NCBI GenBank assembly: GCA_947503625.1 | Contig: CANNEK010000006.1 | Location: 30,365-94,364, forward strand | DNA length: 64,000 nt | Source of the DNA: an uncultured Kordiimonas sp. | Lineage (GTDB): Bacteria; Pseudomonadota; Alphaproteobacteria; Sphingomonadales; Kordiimonadaceae | Direction: 5' to 3' | Part shown: positions 27,531 to 35,991 of the stretch, in pieces | How positions within the stretch are numbered: position 1 is the first letter of the stretch | Layout of the letters: every line of letters begins with the position of its first letter | Notes under the pieces: model-generated | The model's input: the letters and a program-made list of their open reading frames with translations, nothing else | Databases searched by the model: none | Told to the model about the DNA's origin: nothing | Translations under genes and position numbers: made by a program

Positions 27531-28724
27531 TTACCCAAAGGAGGAGTCGGGATCTTTTTCTGCCCATCTTTTAAAGACGCTGGGAGGCAGATAGCGTATT
27601 TCGAGGTCTTTTTTATTCGCAGCAACGTACGCATCCAGTGTATATCGCATCACATGCTCACGATTTCTCTCGACCATGGATTCCGCGGAGCCGCCACTTG
27701 CAGAAATATAATAGTCAAATGCCGCATGGTTATACTTTTTGGTTCTGAGTTTATCACTCTTGTCGTGACTATAAACCATCTCATTTTCGCCTGCGATCAA
27801 CACATGGAAACCCGCATGCTCTGAAGTGTCCATCAAGATGATGTCGCCGGGGTTAGGTTCGTCCGTAATGTTCCGTTTACAAGCATTACCGCGTCCCAGT
27901 TGGTCCAGAAGTTCTTTGATGGGGTTTTCAGCAAATTTTGTCGTTTCGTAGAGAGCAATAAGTCCATCTTTTTCAATCAGGCCGCCATAATAGGCTGACA
28001 TAAGAACAGCTTCCCAGCAGTTCATCTTGGGGCGGCGATCTCTTAAAGTTCTTCTTCCACTTTTGCGCAACCAAATGGCGAAGTCGTTTTGGGCCCCATA
28101 TCTTTCAATTTTTTCCGGTGTTTCCAATCCTTGGCCGTCGTCATCAGTACTGGATATAATTGAGGGCAAGCCATCTTCGTCAATCGATGATCTGATCCAC
28201 ACGGGTTTTTTGTTCATCAGCTGTTTGGCCCCTTCAATCATTGCGTTTCCTTGCTCTGGATCAAATGGTTCTTGCTCTGGATCAAAAGGCCCTGATTCGG
28301 AATTGGATGGGGAGGCAAAAGGACTTGAGCTAGAACTACCTGAGCTGGATTTCCTGAAGAAAGTGAACCTGGATTTGCTGGAGAGAAGGAAGCTGGAGCT
28401 GCTTGAGCTGGAGCTAGAACTGCCTGAACTAGCTTTGGTGAAGAATCTAAACCTAGAGCTTGAACTGGAACTAGAGCTGGAACTGCTTGAGCCTGAGCTG
28501 GAGCTGCTTGAACTTAAACTGGAACTGCTTGAGCTCAAGGGTTGCTGCCAATTATCTCGCGAGGATGAACTCTTGGGAGCTGGCGTTTTACCTCCGAAGG
28601 GCGAGGATGACGAGCCGGCAGCAGCCCCTATATTCAGCGCATCAATTTCCGGCTCCTCCTTCTCCTTGAGTTTAGGACTTCTATTCCTGAAAGGGTTCTT
28701 TACGAGCTTTTGGGCCTTCTTCAT
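27531..28724 (-). CDS. Poly-Ser protein with NlpC/P60-like Cys/His domain
   Basis: 397 residues; ATG at 28724 overlaps the stop of the upstream gene (TGATG), so translation is coupled. Residues ~35-135 are mostly serine in two similar blocks, each holding a basic/aromatic R-F-x-F-F-x-K element. The C-terminal domain carries KMNCWEAV (Cys ~236), SAYYGGL, PGDIILMD, HAGFHVLIAG (His ~303, ~307) and YSHD, matching the paralogue at 26091-27317 nearly end to end over this domain. By motif order I infer an NlpC/P60-like cysteine peptidase or amidase fold. The Ser-rich part may be a flexible linker or delivery tail. No signal peptide; role unknown. Confidence 0.82.
   Translation of the reverse strand: MKKAQKLVKNPFRNRSPKLKEKEEPEIDALNIGAAAGSSSSPFGGKTPAPKSSSSRDNWQQPLSSSSSSLSSSSSSSGSSSSSSSSSSSSRFRFFTKASSGSSSSSSSSSSFLLSSKSRFTFFRKSSSGSSSSSPFASPSNSESGPFDPEQEPFDPEQGNAMIEGAKQLMNKKPVWIRSSIDEDGLPSIISSTDDDGQGLETPEKIERYGAQNDFAIWLRKSGRRTLRDRRPKMNCWEAVLMSAYYGGLIEKDGLIALYETTKFAENPIKELLDQLGRGNACKRNITDEPNPGDIILMDTSEHAGFHVLIAGENEMVYSHDKSDKLRTKKYNHAAFDYYISASGGSAESMVERNREHVMRYTLDAYVAANKKDLEIRYLPPSVFKRWAEKDPDSSFG
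28318..28560 (-). repeat. Simple-sequence Ser-codon tract
   Basis: Degenerate hexamer repeats (AGCTCC, AGTTCC, AGCTCA and similar, minus strand) code for the poly-Ser stretches. The alternation of two Ser codon types makes a period-6 DNA repeat able to slip without shifting frame when whole units change. The plus strand gives an artefactual Leu/Glu-rich frame. Confidence 0.75.
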
Positions 28725-30397
28725 CAGCTGGGCTGGATCGCGATTGCGCGCAGCGCATAATGGGCTGTATTTGAGGTGCTCGCTGTCAGAGTAACATCTA
28801 TCGAATTTAGTCCCATAACCAGCGTGTCACAATAATTGACGGACGCAAAATTCTGATTACGCAGCGTTAGGTCCAGGAGGTTGTTTTCTGCTCCTTCCCC
28901 TTCAAGAGCGTCTGCGGTTTTATGGAGTGCGTTTTGCCCATCCCCGTTGATGACAATCTTGAGGTCCACTGCCTCACCCGTGGTTACCCAGTGTTTGAAG
29001 TGAAGGGAGTAGTCGCGGTCCACATCCGTGACCTTGAACAGTATCGTGAAGGTAAGGGGAGCATTGGGCATAACGGTGGCCTTGAGGGCCGTTGAACTTG
29101 AGTTATACCCTGCATTGACCGGATAGTCCGCAGTGTAGGTGGTTGTGTCCTTAATCAGCAAGGTGTTGGCGTTAGAGAAGATCGAAAAGGGTTTTGGCGT
29201 ATCCCCCTGTGTTATTACGTGGGACGGGGGGCTGACGAAGTTGGCGGGGACAAAGCCAACCACGTTCTTTGGACCCAATGGCGACAACCCCATTGTTCCT
29301 AGTTCAAGCTGCACATCGAGGTCACCATCGGTCAGAACATAGGATGTGGGTTCTTTGTCCACATACACTTGCACGTTAGATGAGCTTCCAGTCGCTTTTG
29401 CGTAAGCATGTGAAGCGGTTGCGCCGTTCAAAGCATGGCTGACCGTGACTGTATCGTCTTCCCCGTTTGGAATGGTGATTACCCACTGCGCCTTCATCAC
29501 AAAATCATAGCCATACATGGAAAGCTGACTAGGGGGCAGCGTCGTGATCTTGTATGCGTTTGCAGTCCCGCATTGTGCGCGCAGGCGCTCTGTCATGAAT
29601 GCCGGGACCAGAAGCAAGTCCTGGGCGACATTTCGCGGGTTTTTCTGAGGCTCTGAATCTGATGTCAGCCATGGTGCCCGGCAGGCAAAAATATCCCACG
29701 GATATTCCTGTCCAAAAACCCACGTCGGCGAATTGCTGGCAGGGTCGATCGCAGCATAAGCACCCCAGTCCTTTATGCTCATTGAGGCGGAACTTGAACT
29801 GTCTTCACTTCCGCTTTGGCCAGATGTGTCCCCAATAGTCGAGTTCTGGTCGCTGCCGATGGTCGCTGACTTGTCGTGTCCAACATCCAGAGCAAACGCA
29901 TTGCCCTGAAGACCGACCTTGGTGCTGTAAGAATTTGACTGAGCCTGAGACGACCCAATGGTTGAGCTGTTTGACAACTCTGAATGAGAAACGCTGGCAT
30001 CGGATGTGGCGCTCGAGCTTTGAACTTGCGAATTGACGGTTTGCGGCGAATAATCAACCAGTTTTGAAACCCCAGCCGGTACCGCTAGAGAAAGTGCATT
30101 TTGAAGCATGACAGGATAGTTACTATAGAGCGTGCTGCTGTCAGCTGGTGCACCAGAAGACCCCAGGTGATATTTTAGGCCTGCCTGATTGTGCCCTGAT
30201 ACTCTTTGCGTGCAGGACAGGATATAGACCCTTTTGTTCGCTGGACTGCCTTTATCTACAGTGCCCGAGGCCAACGAGACGTTCTCGTCATAGGTGACCT
30301 GGTATTTGGCGAGAAACGTGCCAACGTTTTCGCTTGTGTCGAGGGTCTTCAAAGTGCCGGACTTGTATAAGGCAAACGGGTCAGTGATCTTGAACAT
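28724..30397 (-). CDS. Unknown beta-rich protein with Ser/Thr-rich central stretch
   Basis: 557 residues from the ATG at 30397 (AGAGGA 8 bases upstream), preferred over an in-frame start at 30439. No signal peptide, transmembrane helix or known domain is recognised. Residues ~120-210 alternate small polar residues over ~90 positions (HSELSNSSTIGSSQAQSNS and similar), a composition seen in membrane-inserting hairpins of beta-pore toxins. The rest is rich in predicted beta-strands with Trp-containing segments (WGAYAAIDP, AQWVITIPNGEDD). The C-terminal ~180 residues look like a carbohydrate-binding or jelly-roll domain. It shares the phrase QWVIT with the next gene upstream. A structural, toxin-like or carrier role is possible but unproven. 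Confidence 0.7.
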   Translation of the reverse strand: MFKITDPFALYKSGTLKTLDTSENVGTFLAKYQVTYDENVSLASGTVDKGSPANKRVYILSCTQRVSGHNQAGLKYHLGSSGAPADSSTLYSNYPVMLQNALSLAVPAGVSKLVDYSPQTVNSQVQSSSATSDASVSHSELSNSSTIGSSQAQSNSYSTKVGLQGNAFALDVGHDKSATIGSDQNSTIGDTSGQSGSEDSSSSASMSIKDWGAYAAIDPASNSPTWVFGQEYPWDIFACRAPWLTSDSEPQKNPRNVAQDLLLVPAFMTERLRAQCGTANAYKITTLPPSQLSMYGYDFVMKAQWVITIPNGEDDTVTVSHALNGATASHAYAKATGSSSNVQVYVDKEPTSYVLTDGDLDVQLELGTMGLSPLGPKNVVGFVPANFVSPPSHVITQGDTPKPFSIFSNANTLLIKDTTTYTADYPVNAGYNSSSTALKATVMPNAPLTFTILFKVTDVDRDYSLHFKHWVTTGEAVDLKIVINGDGQNALHKTADALEGEGAENNLLDLTLRNQNFASVNYCDTLVMGLNSIDVTLTASTSNTAHYALRAIAIQPS

Positions 30398-30506
30398 GGA
30401 CAGTTTCCTCTGTTGAGTTGATTGAGGATGCAGTGACAAGGGTGCGGGTACGTATCAAGCCCGCTGGAAGTGGCCGCAAATGGCCTTTTTCCGCCAGACT
30501 TTGCTA

Positions 30507-31835
30507 TTAGCCTGGTGGCTGAACACCTGAAAAGTCGACCGTAAACCCGGGGCTGAAAATGTAAGCGTTTGAGTTGGTGAACTCGTCGATGCCGTGGTCG
30601 GGATCGCTATCATCATAGTAGAAATCGTAAATATTTGCGGTGTAGCTTGCAAAAACGTTCAGCGTTTTTTTCACGAGCTTGTTAGTCTCTGTCTGCCAAG
30701 AGCTGTAGGTCGTAAAATTCAGAACACCACCGGTGTCGGAAGCAGGTGACAGCGGATAGACATTATGATGGCTGTCAAATGCGCTCCCCTGTTTGGGATA
30801 GTTCTCGCAATCGGTGGGTTTGGTGGCGTAAAAGTTGGCACCCAGTGCTGTTCCTTTGCAGATTGAGCTTACCGCCCAATCCTCGATGTCATAGGTTGTC
30901 TCCGCAAAAAACTTATAACTGAGTTGTTGATTACCATCATAGTAGTAGATGATTTGATTCATGCTGGCATCAAACGACCCGTCGTCACTAGATATTGGTG
31001 AAAAATCATCGGGCGGCGCGCTCGCGTAAAATGAAGTGTAAGGACTCGGCTGGGTGGTACCCTGCATGTTGCACTGCGCGTTGCCTCTATCGGTAGAGGT
31101 ATCGGAATACAACTTCCCCGCAGTGATAACCCACTGCGTAGATACAATTAGAAACTGGTTGTTCTCGCTTCCGCCGCCCAGCTGCTGCAGGTAGGCATAG
31201 GGTGTTTGGATTAAAGTAAGTTTTGTCTCTGTTTTGTTGTCTTTTGTTTCACCCCCTTCAAAATAAGGTGGCATGTCATACACAATCGAATAGTGTGTCG
31301 TGATAATTCCGGCGGGTGCTGAGCAGATCAGACCTTTTGGCGGGTCTGATGGGTAGGTAACATCCAGTTTAATCGGTCCCTCCAGGGACCGGCGGGCCGC
31401 CTCTATGAAACTCTCTGTTGATCCACAATCAGCTGTCGGCTTGATCCTCGCGGTCGGTTCTTCCCCTTTTCTGGAAGGCGCATAAGGAAGACAGGTCATA
31501 CAGACTTTGTCATCCATCATGGTTTCATAGAGCACCGCATAACACGCTTCCGTAAGCGATAACTTGCAAACGTCGGCCATGGCCAAAACATGCTCTTTTT
31601 CAGGCGATAACAGCAGGAACGGGGTATCATCGGGTTTTCCCTCGTACCATTCCGGAATCTGTTTTGGTATCGAGTCTCGGCAATCCACCACGAACAACTC
31701 GCCAGGGGAAACTTGTGTGCCCGGCTCCGGGCTGAAGACATCCAACCCCTCTTTTTCCAAGAGTGTCTGAATGAGATGAACGCTCTTGGATCCGCTCCCT
31801 CTCTGGTCGATAGGGTTCCTGACAACTTCATGCAT
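30507..31835 (-). CDS. Unknown protein, first gene of the four-gene operon
   Basis: 442 residues from the ATG at 31835, chosen because GGGAG lies 8 bases before it; the frame continues up to 31967 without such a site. The N-terminal ~150 residues look globular alpha/beta (ELFVVDCRDSIP, FLLLSPEKEHVLAMADVCKL), with Cys pairs (KVCMTCLP). The C-terminal half is Tyr/Ser/Asn-rich and probably beta (STQWVITAGK, IIYYYDGNQQ, LNFTTYSSW). No signal peptide or membrane helix. It starts the unit 31835 to 26091 and is divergent from the AraC-type regulator. I do not recognise it. Confidence 0.7.
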   Translation of the reverse strand: MHEVVRNPIDQRGSGSKSVHLIQTLLEKEGLDVFSPEPGTQVSPGELFVVDCRDSIPKQIPEWYEGKPDDTPFLLLSPEKEHVLAMADVCKLSLTEACYAVLYETMMDDKVCMTCLPYAPSRKGEEPTARIKPTADCGSTESFIEAARRSLEGPIKLDVTYPSDPPKGLICSAPAGIITTHYSIVYDMPPYFEGGETKDNKTETKLTLIQTPYAYLQQLGGGSENNQFLIVSTQWVITAGKLYSDTSTDRGNAQCNMQGTTQPSPYTSFYASAPPDDFSPISSDDGSFDASMNQIIYYYDGNQQLSYKFFAETTYDIEDWAVSSICKGTALGANFYATKPTDCENYPKQGSAFDSHHNVYPLSPASDTGGVLNFTTYSSWQTETNKLVKKTLNVFASYTANIYDFYYDDSDPDHGIDEFTNSNAYIFSPGFTVDFSGVQPPG

Positions 31836-32233
31836 TTTATGCGCTCCCAATCGTTGGATTTTAGTCATAATTTGGGAAAGCAACACCTCGCTGTTCAGAC
31901 TGATAATCCGAAGCACCCTACCCAGGTGGAAGCAAAACATAAGGTTTGGCTTACTCCCGCCGCTCATGAGAAGAATCCGAGAAGATATTGCCAGATGCCG
32001 CCCCGGTGTCTGAGATACATGGAAACACGTAGAGCGGCTCGTCGGTTTTGAAAATTGAAGCGCTTATTTTAGGAAAGACGCACTTTTTTTAAATCAGACG
32101 CATCAAGCTTCTTCCTGATCACTCTATGGTAGTATAGTTTTCTATCCTTGGGAGAAAATATCTGCCGGCGCGTCCGGTTTAATGCCACATGCCTAGCAAT
32201 GGCGGGAGGCAAATTCGCATATGGGGACGTTGA
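31836..32233. promoter_or_regulatory. Divergent promoter region of the unknown operon and its regulator
   Basis: About 400 bp between the start of the minus-strand operon and the plus-strand AraC-type gene. The AT-rich part (~32050-32160) contains TTTTTTTAAAT and a twice-occurring GACGCA, but no clean operator or -35/-10 pair can be assigned. Its position makes it the likely control point of both units. Confidence 0.5.
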
Positions 32234-33304
32234 ATGGCTTGGGAGTTTACTGATCACCTGTTTCGTTTTGGGGCGATCTGCAATCTATCCTGGATAGTTT
32301 TTATGGCCGCCAGCAACCATTCGAAACTGGCCCATACTTACATTATAGTTCCTGCCATGGTCTCAGCCATATGTTTTCTGGTTACAGGGGCTTATGACGA
32401 AGTCGCTCTGTTTGGCTGGTTTGGCTATGTATTAGGATTTGTAGCCCGACTTGCGATTGTTCTGCACTGGCTATTCACTATCAATCTCCTCACTGACGGT
32501 TTTCGATTGGGTCCATTCCATATAGTGGTGTTGGCAATTTATCTTGTAAGAGCTCTGATTTTCCAGCTGGATATTGTTCCTGATGATATTATGGCGGTGT
32601 TCTCGCACGTGATGCTCGCGGGGCTTTATATATTCCTCACATATAAAGTATTGTCGGATATGCCTGGCGACCTTCTTGAGAAGCGGCGGAGGTTTCGTAT
32701 CTGGTATATCCTTGGGTATATTCTGGTCACAGTCACCTTGATACTGGAGCGCAAGTTCATAAGTGGCGCCTTGTATTCTGATCATACCTCCCTCATTGAA
32801 TCGCTGGGGATCTTTCTAATAACTACTTACTTGTTGTATCATTCCATTCGACCAGAAGACGTCTATCCGTTTGAAGCGAACTACAGAAAACCATCTGTTG
32901 CTATGGTGAGCAACTTATCGCCTGAAAAGAAATCCACTTTAATGGCGGCAGACAGTCACAACCTGGAACTCCTGAAGCGCAAAATGGAAGAGGGCCTATA
33001 CAGTGAGCCAGGCTTAACGGTGGCCAAGCTCGCAGAAACTCTGGGAATACAAGAACACAGGTTAAGAAAACTAATCAACTTTCGCCTGGGCCACCGAAAT
33101 ATTTCTCAGTATCTAAACGACTACCGCATAGACGAAGCGAAAAGGCGTCTCACAGATATCGAGGAACGCCATGTGCAGATTCTGACCATCGCGATGGAAG
33201 CGGGGTATGTATCACTCCGGCCATTCAATCGCGCCTTTAAGGAGCGCACAGGGCAAACTCCTACGGAATACCGAGAACAACACCTAAGCACTCCACCAAG
33301 CTGA
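32234..33304 (+). CDS. AraC-family regulator with multi-pass membrane N-terminus
   Basis: 356 residues from the ATG at 32234. The first ~210 residues contain about seven hydrophobic helices (ICFLVTGAYDEVALFGWFG, FLITTYLLYHSI). A linker follows, then an AraC-type double helix-turn-helix (~250-350): TVAKLAETLGIQEHRLRKLI for the first helix pair, and ILTIAMEAGYVSLRPFNRAF with the closing TGQTPTEYR for the second. Membrane-anchored AraC regulators with this architecture respond to an extracellular or membrane signal. Placed divergently to the unknown four-gene operon within one island segment, it is its probable activator. Confidence 0.88.
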   Translation: MAWEFTDHLFRFGAICNLSWIVFMAASNHSKLAHTYIIVPAMVSAICFLVTGAYDEVALFGWFGYVLGFVARLAIVLHWLFTINLLTDGFRLGPFHIVVLAIYLVRALIFQLDIVPDDIMAVFSHVMLAGLYIFLTYKVLSDMPGDLLEKRRRFRIWYILGYILVTVTLILERKFISGALYSDHTSLIESLGIFLITTYLLYHSIRPEDVYPFEANYRKPSVAMVSNLSPEKKSTLMAADSHNLELLKRKMEEGLYSEPGLTVAKLAETLGIQEHRLRKLINFRLGHRNISQYLNDYRIDEAKRRLTDIEERHVQILTIAMEAGYVSLRPFNRAFKERTGQTPTEYREQHLSTPPS

Positions 33305-33379
33305 TCACTACCCAAATGCAAACGATTTGTAGCTAAAAATGGGGCGGCAAAGGAATGATTAAACCATCTTTGGAAACTG

Positions 33380-33663
33380 CTTTGGGTCTGAGGCTACGCC
33401 TCCTCGTGTTGACCTTCCTCACTTTGTTCGTCGGTCTGAACGGCAGTTAAAATCCGCGACCCCATAACAGCAAAAGGCGCCCCATAAGGGACGCCTTTTG
33501 ACTGTTTGGTTGTGGGAGTAGGGTTTAAGTCCGCTCGAAGAAGTTTCTTCGATGCTCCTTGGCCCTTCGGACTGCCGTCCTTGGTCTGAACCTTTTACGG
33601 TTCAAGTCCTACGCGCAGCCCATATACGTAAAAAGGGCCCCGTTGGGACCCTTTTTATCGTAT
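33380..33663 (-). repeat. Boundary repeat left of site D (two terminators and tRNA-end fragments)
   Basis: Same order as left of sites B and E: a GACCTTCCTCACTTTGTTCG element, a terminator at 33471-33500 (GGCGCCCC / GGGACGCC with flanking A/T), a tRNA acceptor-like TGGTTGTGGGAGTAGGG at 33507-33523, a ~75-bp insert unlike that of B and E (GTCCGCTCGAAGAAGTTTC), then the common TGAACC/GGTTCA palindrome and terminator 33625-33661. Confidence 0.7.
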
Positions 33664-33820
33664 TGGTTGCGGGAGTAGGATTTGAACCTACGACCTTCAG
33701 GTTATGAGCCTGATTGATAGGTATTTAAGTTATTGAAATATAAATATAATAAAACTCACTGAAAATTAATGTGATAGAAAATGTGATAAATTTGATTCCA
33801 TCAAATCCCGTTTTAAAGCC
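33664..33820 (-). other. Site D: tRNA-Met(CAU) 3' half with variant arm
   Basis: 33664-33714 is identical to the halves at sites B and E. The arm keeps GATTGATA, ATTGAAATATA and the CCGTTTTAAAGCC end, but its paired motif is AATGTGATA / AATGTGATA (~33768-33791) in place of TTTGTGTG / TTTGTGTG. Both members of the pair differ in the same way from those at A, B, C and E. Confidence 0.85.
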
Positions 33821-33974
33821 CCTCAGATAGCCAATTCGAAATTTCGAACATGACACACCCCCTTTGTCTTGCATTCGGCGTTTTACCAGTTTTGCCCTAC
33901 GCATTAGATCTGGAAAAACGGCGCAGAAGATACAATTGTCAGTGTGCTGCACAGAAACCGGATACCTGACCACA

Positions 33975-35078
33975 TTAAGGATTCCAGCTGAGGCGATAGC
34001 GCACAAGCAAAGCATCGTGATCCGACAGGGTTCGTTTGCCTTTGATACTCGGCGCGGCCTCTCGTTCCTCATCAAACAGGATATCCACCATTATCGGGTC
34101 TACTGTCACATGAGCGCCGGACCGCGAGGCTTGCCAGTCCTGGGTATCCAACCAAGGCTCTTCGCTTGTCGCCTCCATGCGCACATCACAGCTCGTCGGG
34201 GCAACGACCGTGCAATGGTGATGTACCAAAACAATATCATCAAGCTGTCCTCGTTCGCTGGTTGTGTAATCAAACCTTGCACGTGCCTGCTTCATGTTGA
34301 AGTCGCCACCAAAGATCAGCGGCTGATCTGTATCAATACCGGCATTCATGGCCTCATTAATATGATCTAGCTGCAGCTTGTGGGCGGTCAACGACCTTGC
34401 TTCAGAAACGCCGGTGGTCGTGCCACCCGCATTCATATGGACGGTGAACATCTGCAGATACCCTGGCATGCCGGGTACTTCGATCCCAACAGCAAGCGTG
34501 CCCTTATTGGCGCCGCAATCAAAGCCCGCACATTCATAGCGATAAAAAGGTTGGGCGGTTTTACCCAGAATTGGCCAGTCACTGAGGACATACAGACCTG
34601 AGTCCATGATCTTGCCAATGCGTTCACCTTTCCAAAAACTTCGTCCCTTTTTGAATTCCTCTGGTGCGCGCTCAGAGAAGTCTGGCATTTTGTCACCGGC
34701 GAGCGGGCCACGCACCCAGTTCGGATAACCAGAACGCCGCACCAGATGCTTTACGGAAGATCTGAACGCTTCCTGCAACATGACTATGTCCGGCTGTTCA
34801 CCGCGCGCCCGCAATGCGGCGAGTTCTTCGCCAATCAGCTTCGTCGCTTTGGCTCGGTTGCTGCGGATTGGCCAAGGCAGCGCAGCGATATTGTATATCA
34901 GCACATCAACTTCTGTGCTGTGTTCGCCGGTGGCCGGGTCGACGGTAATTCTTGGTACTGACAGGGCATCATTTTGAGGGACAGCGGGCTCAGGCAAACG
35001 CGTCGCGCAGGCTGAAGCTGTGAGCAGCAAAACGGTGGCAGTAATTGCTTGTCTCAAAGTGTTCTCGATTATGCGCAT
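33975..35078 (-). CDS. Endonuclease/exonuclease/phosphatase-family lipoprotein (sphingomyelinase-like)
   Basis: About 367 residues from ATG 35078 (a start at 35105 overlaps the upstream gene). A lipobox (LLTASAC) follows a hydrophobic N-terminus, so it is probably a lipoprotein. The EEP-fold motifs are in order: YNIAALPWP, metal-ligand Glu in MLQEAF, IMDSGLYVLSDWP, FTVHMNAG, GGDFN and a terminal SDHDALLVRY. These are the catalytic signatures of Mg-dependent phosphodiesterases such as neutral sphingomyelinases and DNase I. Extra-cytoplasmic location favours a lipid or extracellular nucleic-acid substrate. It follows the MipA-like gene with a small overlap or 16-bp gap, so the two are probably co-transcribed. 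Confidence 0.85.
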   Translation of the reverse strand: MRIIENTLRQAITATVLLLTASACATRLPEPAVPQNDALSVPRITVDPATGEHSTEVDVLIYNIAALPWPIRSNRAKATKLIGEELAALRARGEQPDIVMLQEAFRSSVKHLVRRSGYPNWVRGPLAGDKMPDFSERAPEEFKKGRSFWKGERIGKIMDSGLYVLSDWPILGKTAQPFYRYECAGFDCGANKGTLAVGIEVPGMPGYLQMFTVHMNAGGTTTGVSEARSLTAHKLQLDHINEAMNAGIDTDQPLIFGGDFNMKQARARFDYTTSERGQLDDIVLVHHHCTVVAPTSCDVRMEATSEEPWLDTQDWQASRSGAHVTVDPIMVDILFDEEREAAPSIKGKRTLSDHDALLVRYRLSWNP

Positions 35079-35094
35079 TGCTTCAATGACAGTT

Positions 35095-35934
35095 CTAAAA
35101 CGCAAATGTGCGCGTCACAAAGGTACCTACGGTAAATTGGTTGGCGGAACCGAAAGTATCGACAAGCGGACTGTCCTTGATGTCCCCAAGCAACCGCGAA
35201 TAGCGCCCATAGGCATTGATAGCCCATTTGTCAGAAAGCTCCCAGCGCGCACCCAAATCAGCCCTGACATCCTGAAAAGAATTGCCAGGTCGAAATTCAG
35301 GCAAGCCAGACGCGAGTGCCTGTTCTTCGGTAATTCCAAAAAACTGCTGGGCACGTTTGTTATCGGCCCAACTGCCCGTCAGCCCTAAAACCAGCGAGAA
35401 ATTGTCGCGTTGATGCAACACAGTGTTCAATGACAACTCGATCGCTGCCCCGTTGTCGTTTTGGATCAGGTCGTTGAAAACACGTAACCGCGCTGAAAAA
35501 CGCTTTGCAACCAATACTTTTGCATAAAGGCCCAAATCAAGGCTGGCATCAATGTCACCGAGCCCGCGTAGTACCGGATTTTCATTTTCGTTGCGCCAGG
35601 GCGTAAAATGAGCAACCGGTCCAAACTGAAAGTTACTCAGGCCCAACAGATTGAATGAAAATCCATCATTTTCCAGCGTCAAATAGTCGTCAAACCTGAT
35701 GTACAGCGCTGCTTTTGGGCGAAACTCGTAATCATCAGACCCATAGTAGTCCGGACCAAAACTCGGCCCTAATCCGACTGTCACCTGGGACACATCCGGC
35801 AAGATCAGGTCACTGAACGCCTGCAGACCAGAATATATGTTGCTATCCGACTGAGCGAGTACCGAAGCGGAAGCCAGCACACTTGCCATAAATGCCATTG
35901 TAGCTCTGCACAGAAGAGCCATTTTATATTTCAT
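35095..35934 (-). CDS. MipA/OmpV-family outer-membrane protein
   Basis: 279 residues with a signal peptide (ATMAFMASVLASASVLAQS), a short N-terminal stretch and alternating beta strands ending in a C-terminal aromatic (VTRTFAF). The motifs VTVGLGPSFGPDYYGSDDYEF, RPKAALYIRF and WELSDKWAINAYGRYSRLLGD-like sequence are typical of MipA/OmpV scaffolds. The family forms outer-membrane barrels; some members interact with murein enzymes. The pairing with an EEP lipoprotein suggests a joint envelope function. Confidence 0.85.
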   Translation of the reverse strand: MKYKMALLCRATMAFMASVLASASVLAQSDSNIYSGLQAFSDLILPDVSQVTVGLGPSFGPDYYGSDDYEFRPKAALYIRFDDYLTLENDGFSFNLLGLSNFQFGPVAHFTPWRNENENPVLRGLGDIDASLDLGLYAKVLVAKRFSARLRVFNDLIQNDNGAAIELSLNTVLHQRDNFSLVLGLTGSWADNKRAQQFFGITEEQALASGLPEFRPGNSFQDVRADLGARWELSDKWAINAYGRYSRLLGDIKDSPLVDTFGSANQFTVGTFVTRTFAF

Positions 35935-35991
35935 AATTCTAAATTCTCATAAATCCATGCAAGCCTTAACACCTGCTACCGGGCATTCCAA

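Noticed and set aside
28027..28794. 255-codon plus-strand frame with Leu/Glu-rich repeats over the poly-Ser gene
   Set aside because: It is the complement of a Ser-codon repeat in a well-supported minus-strand gene that has a coupled start and a conserved domain; no ribosome site or family pattern on the plus strand.
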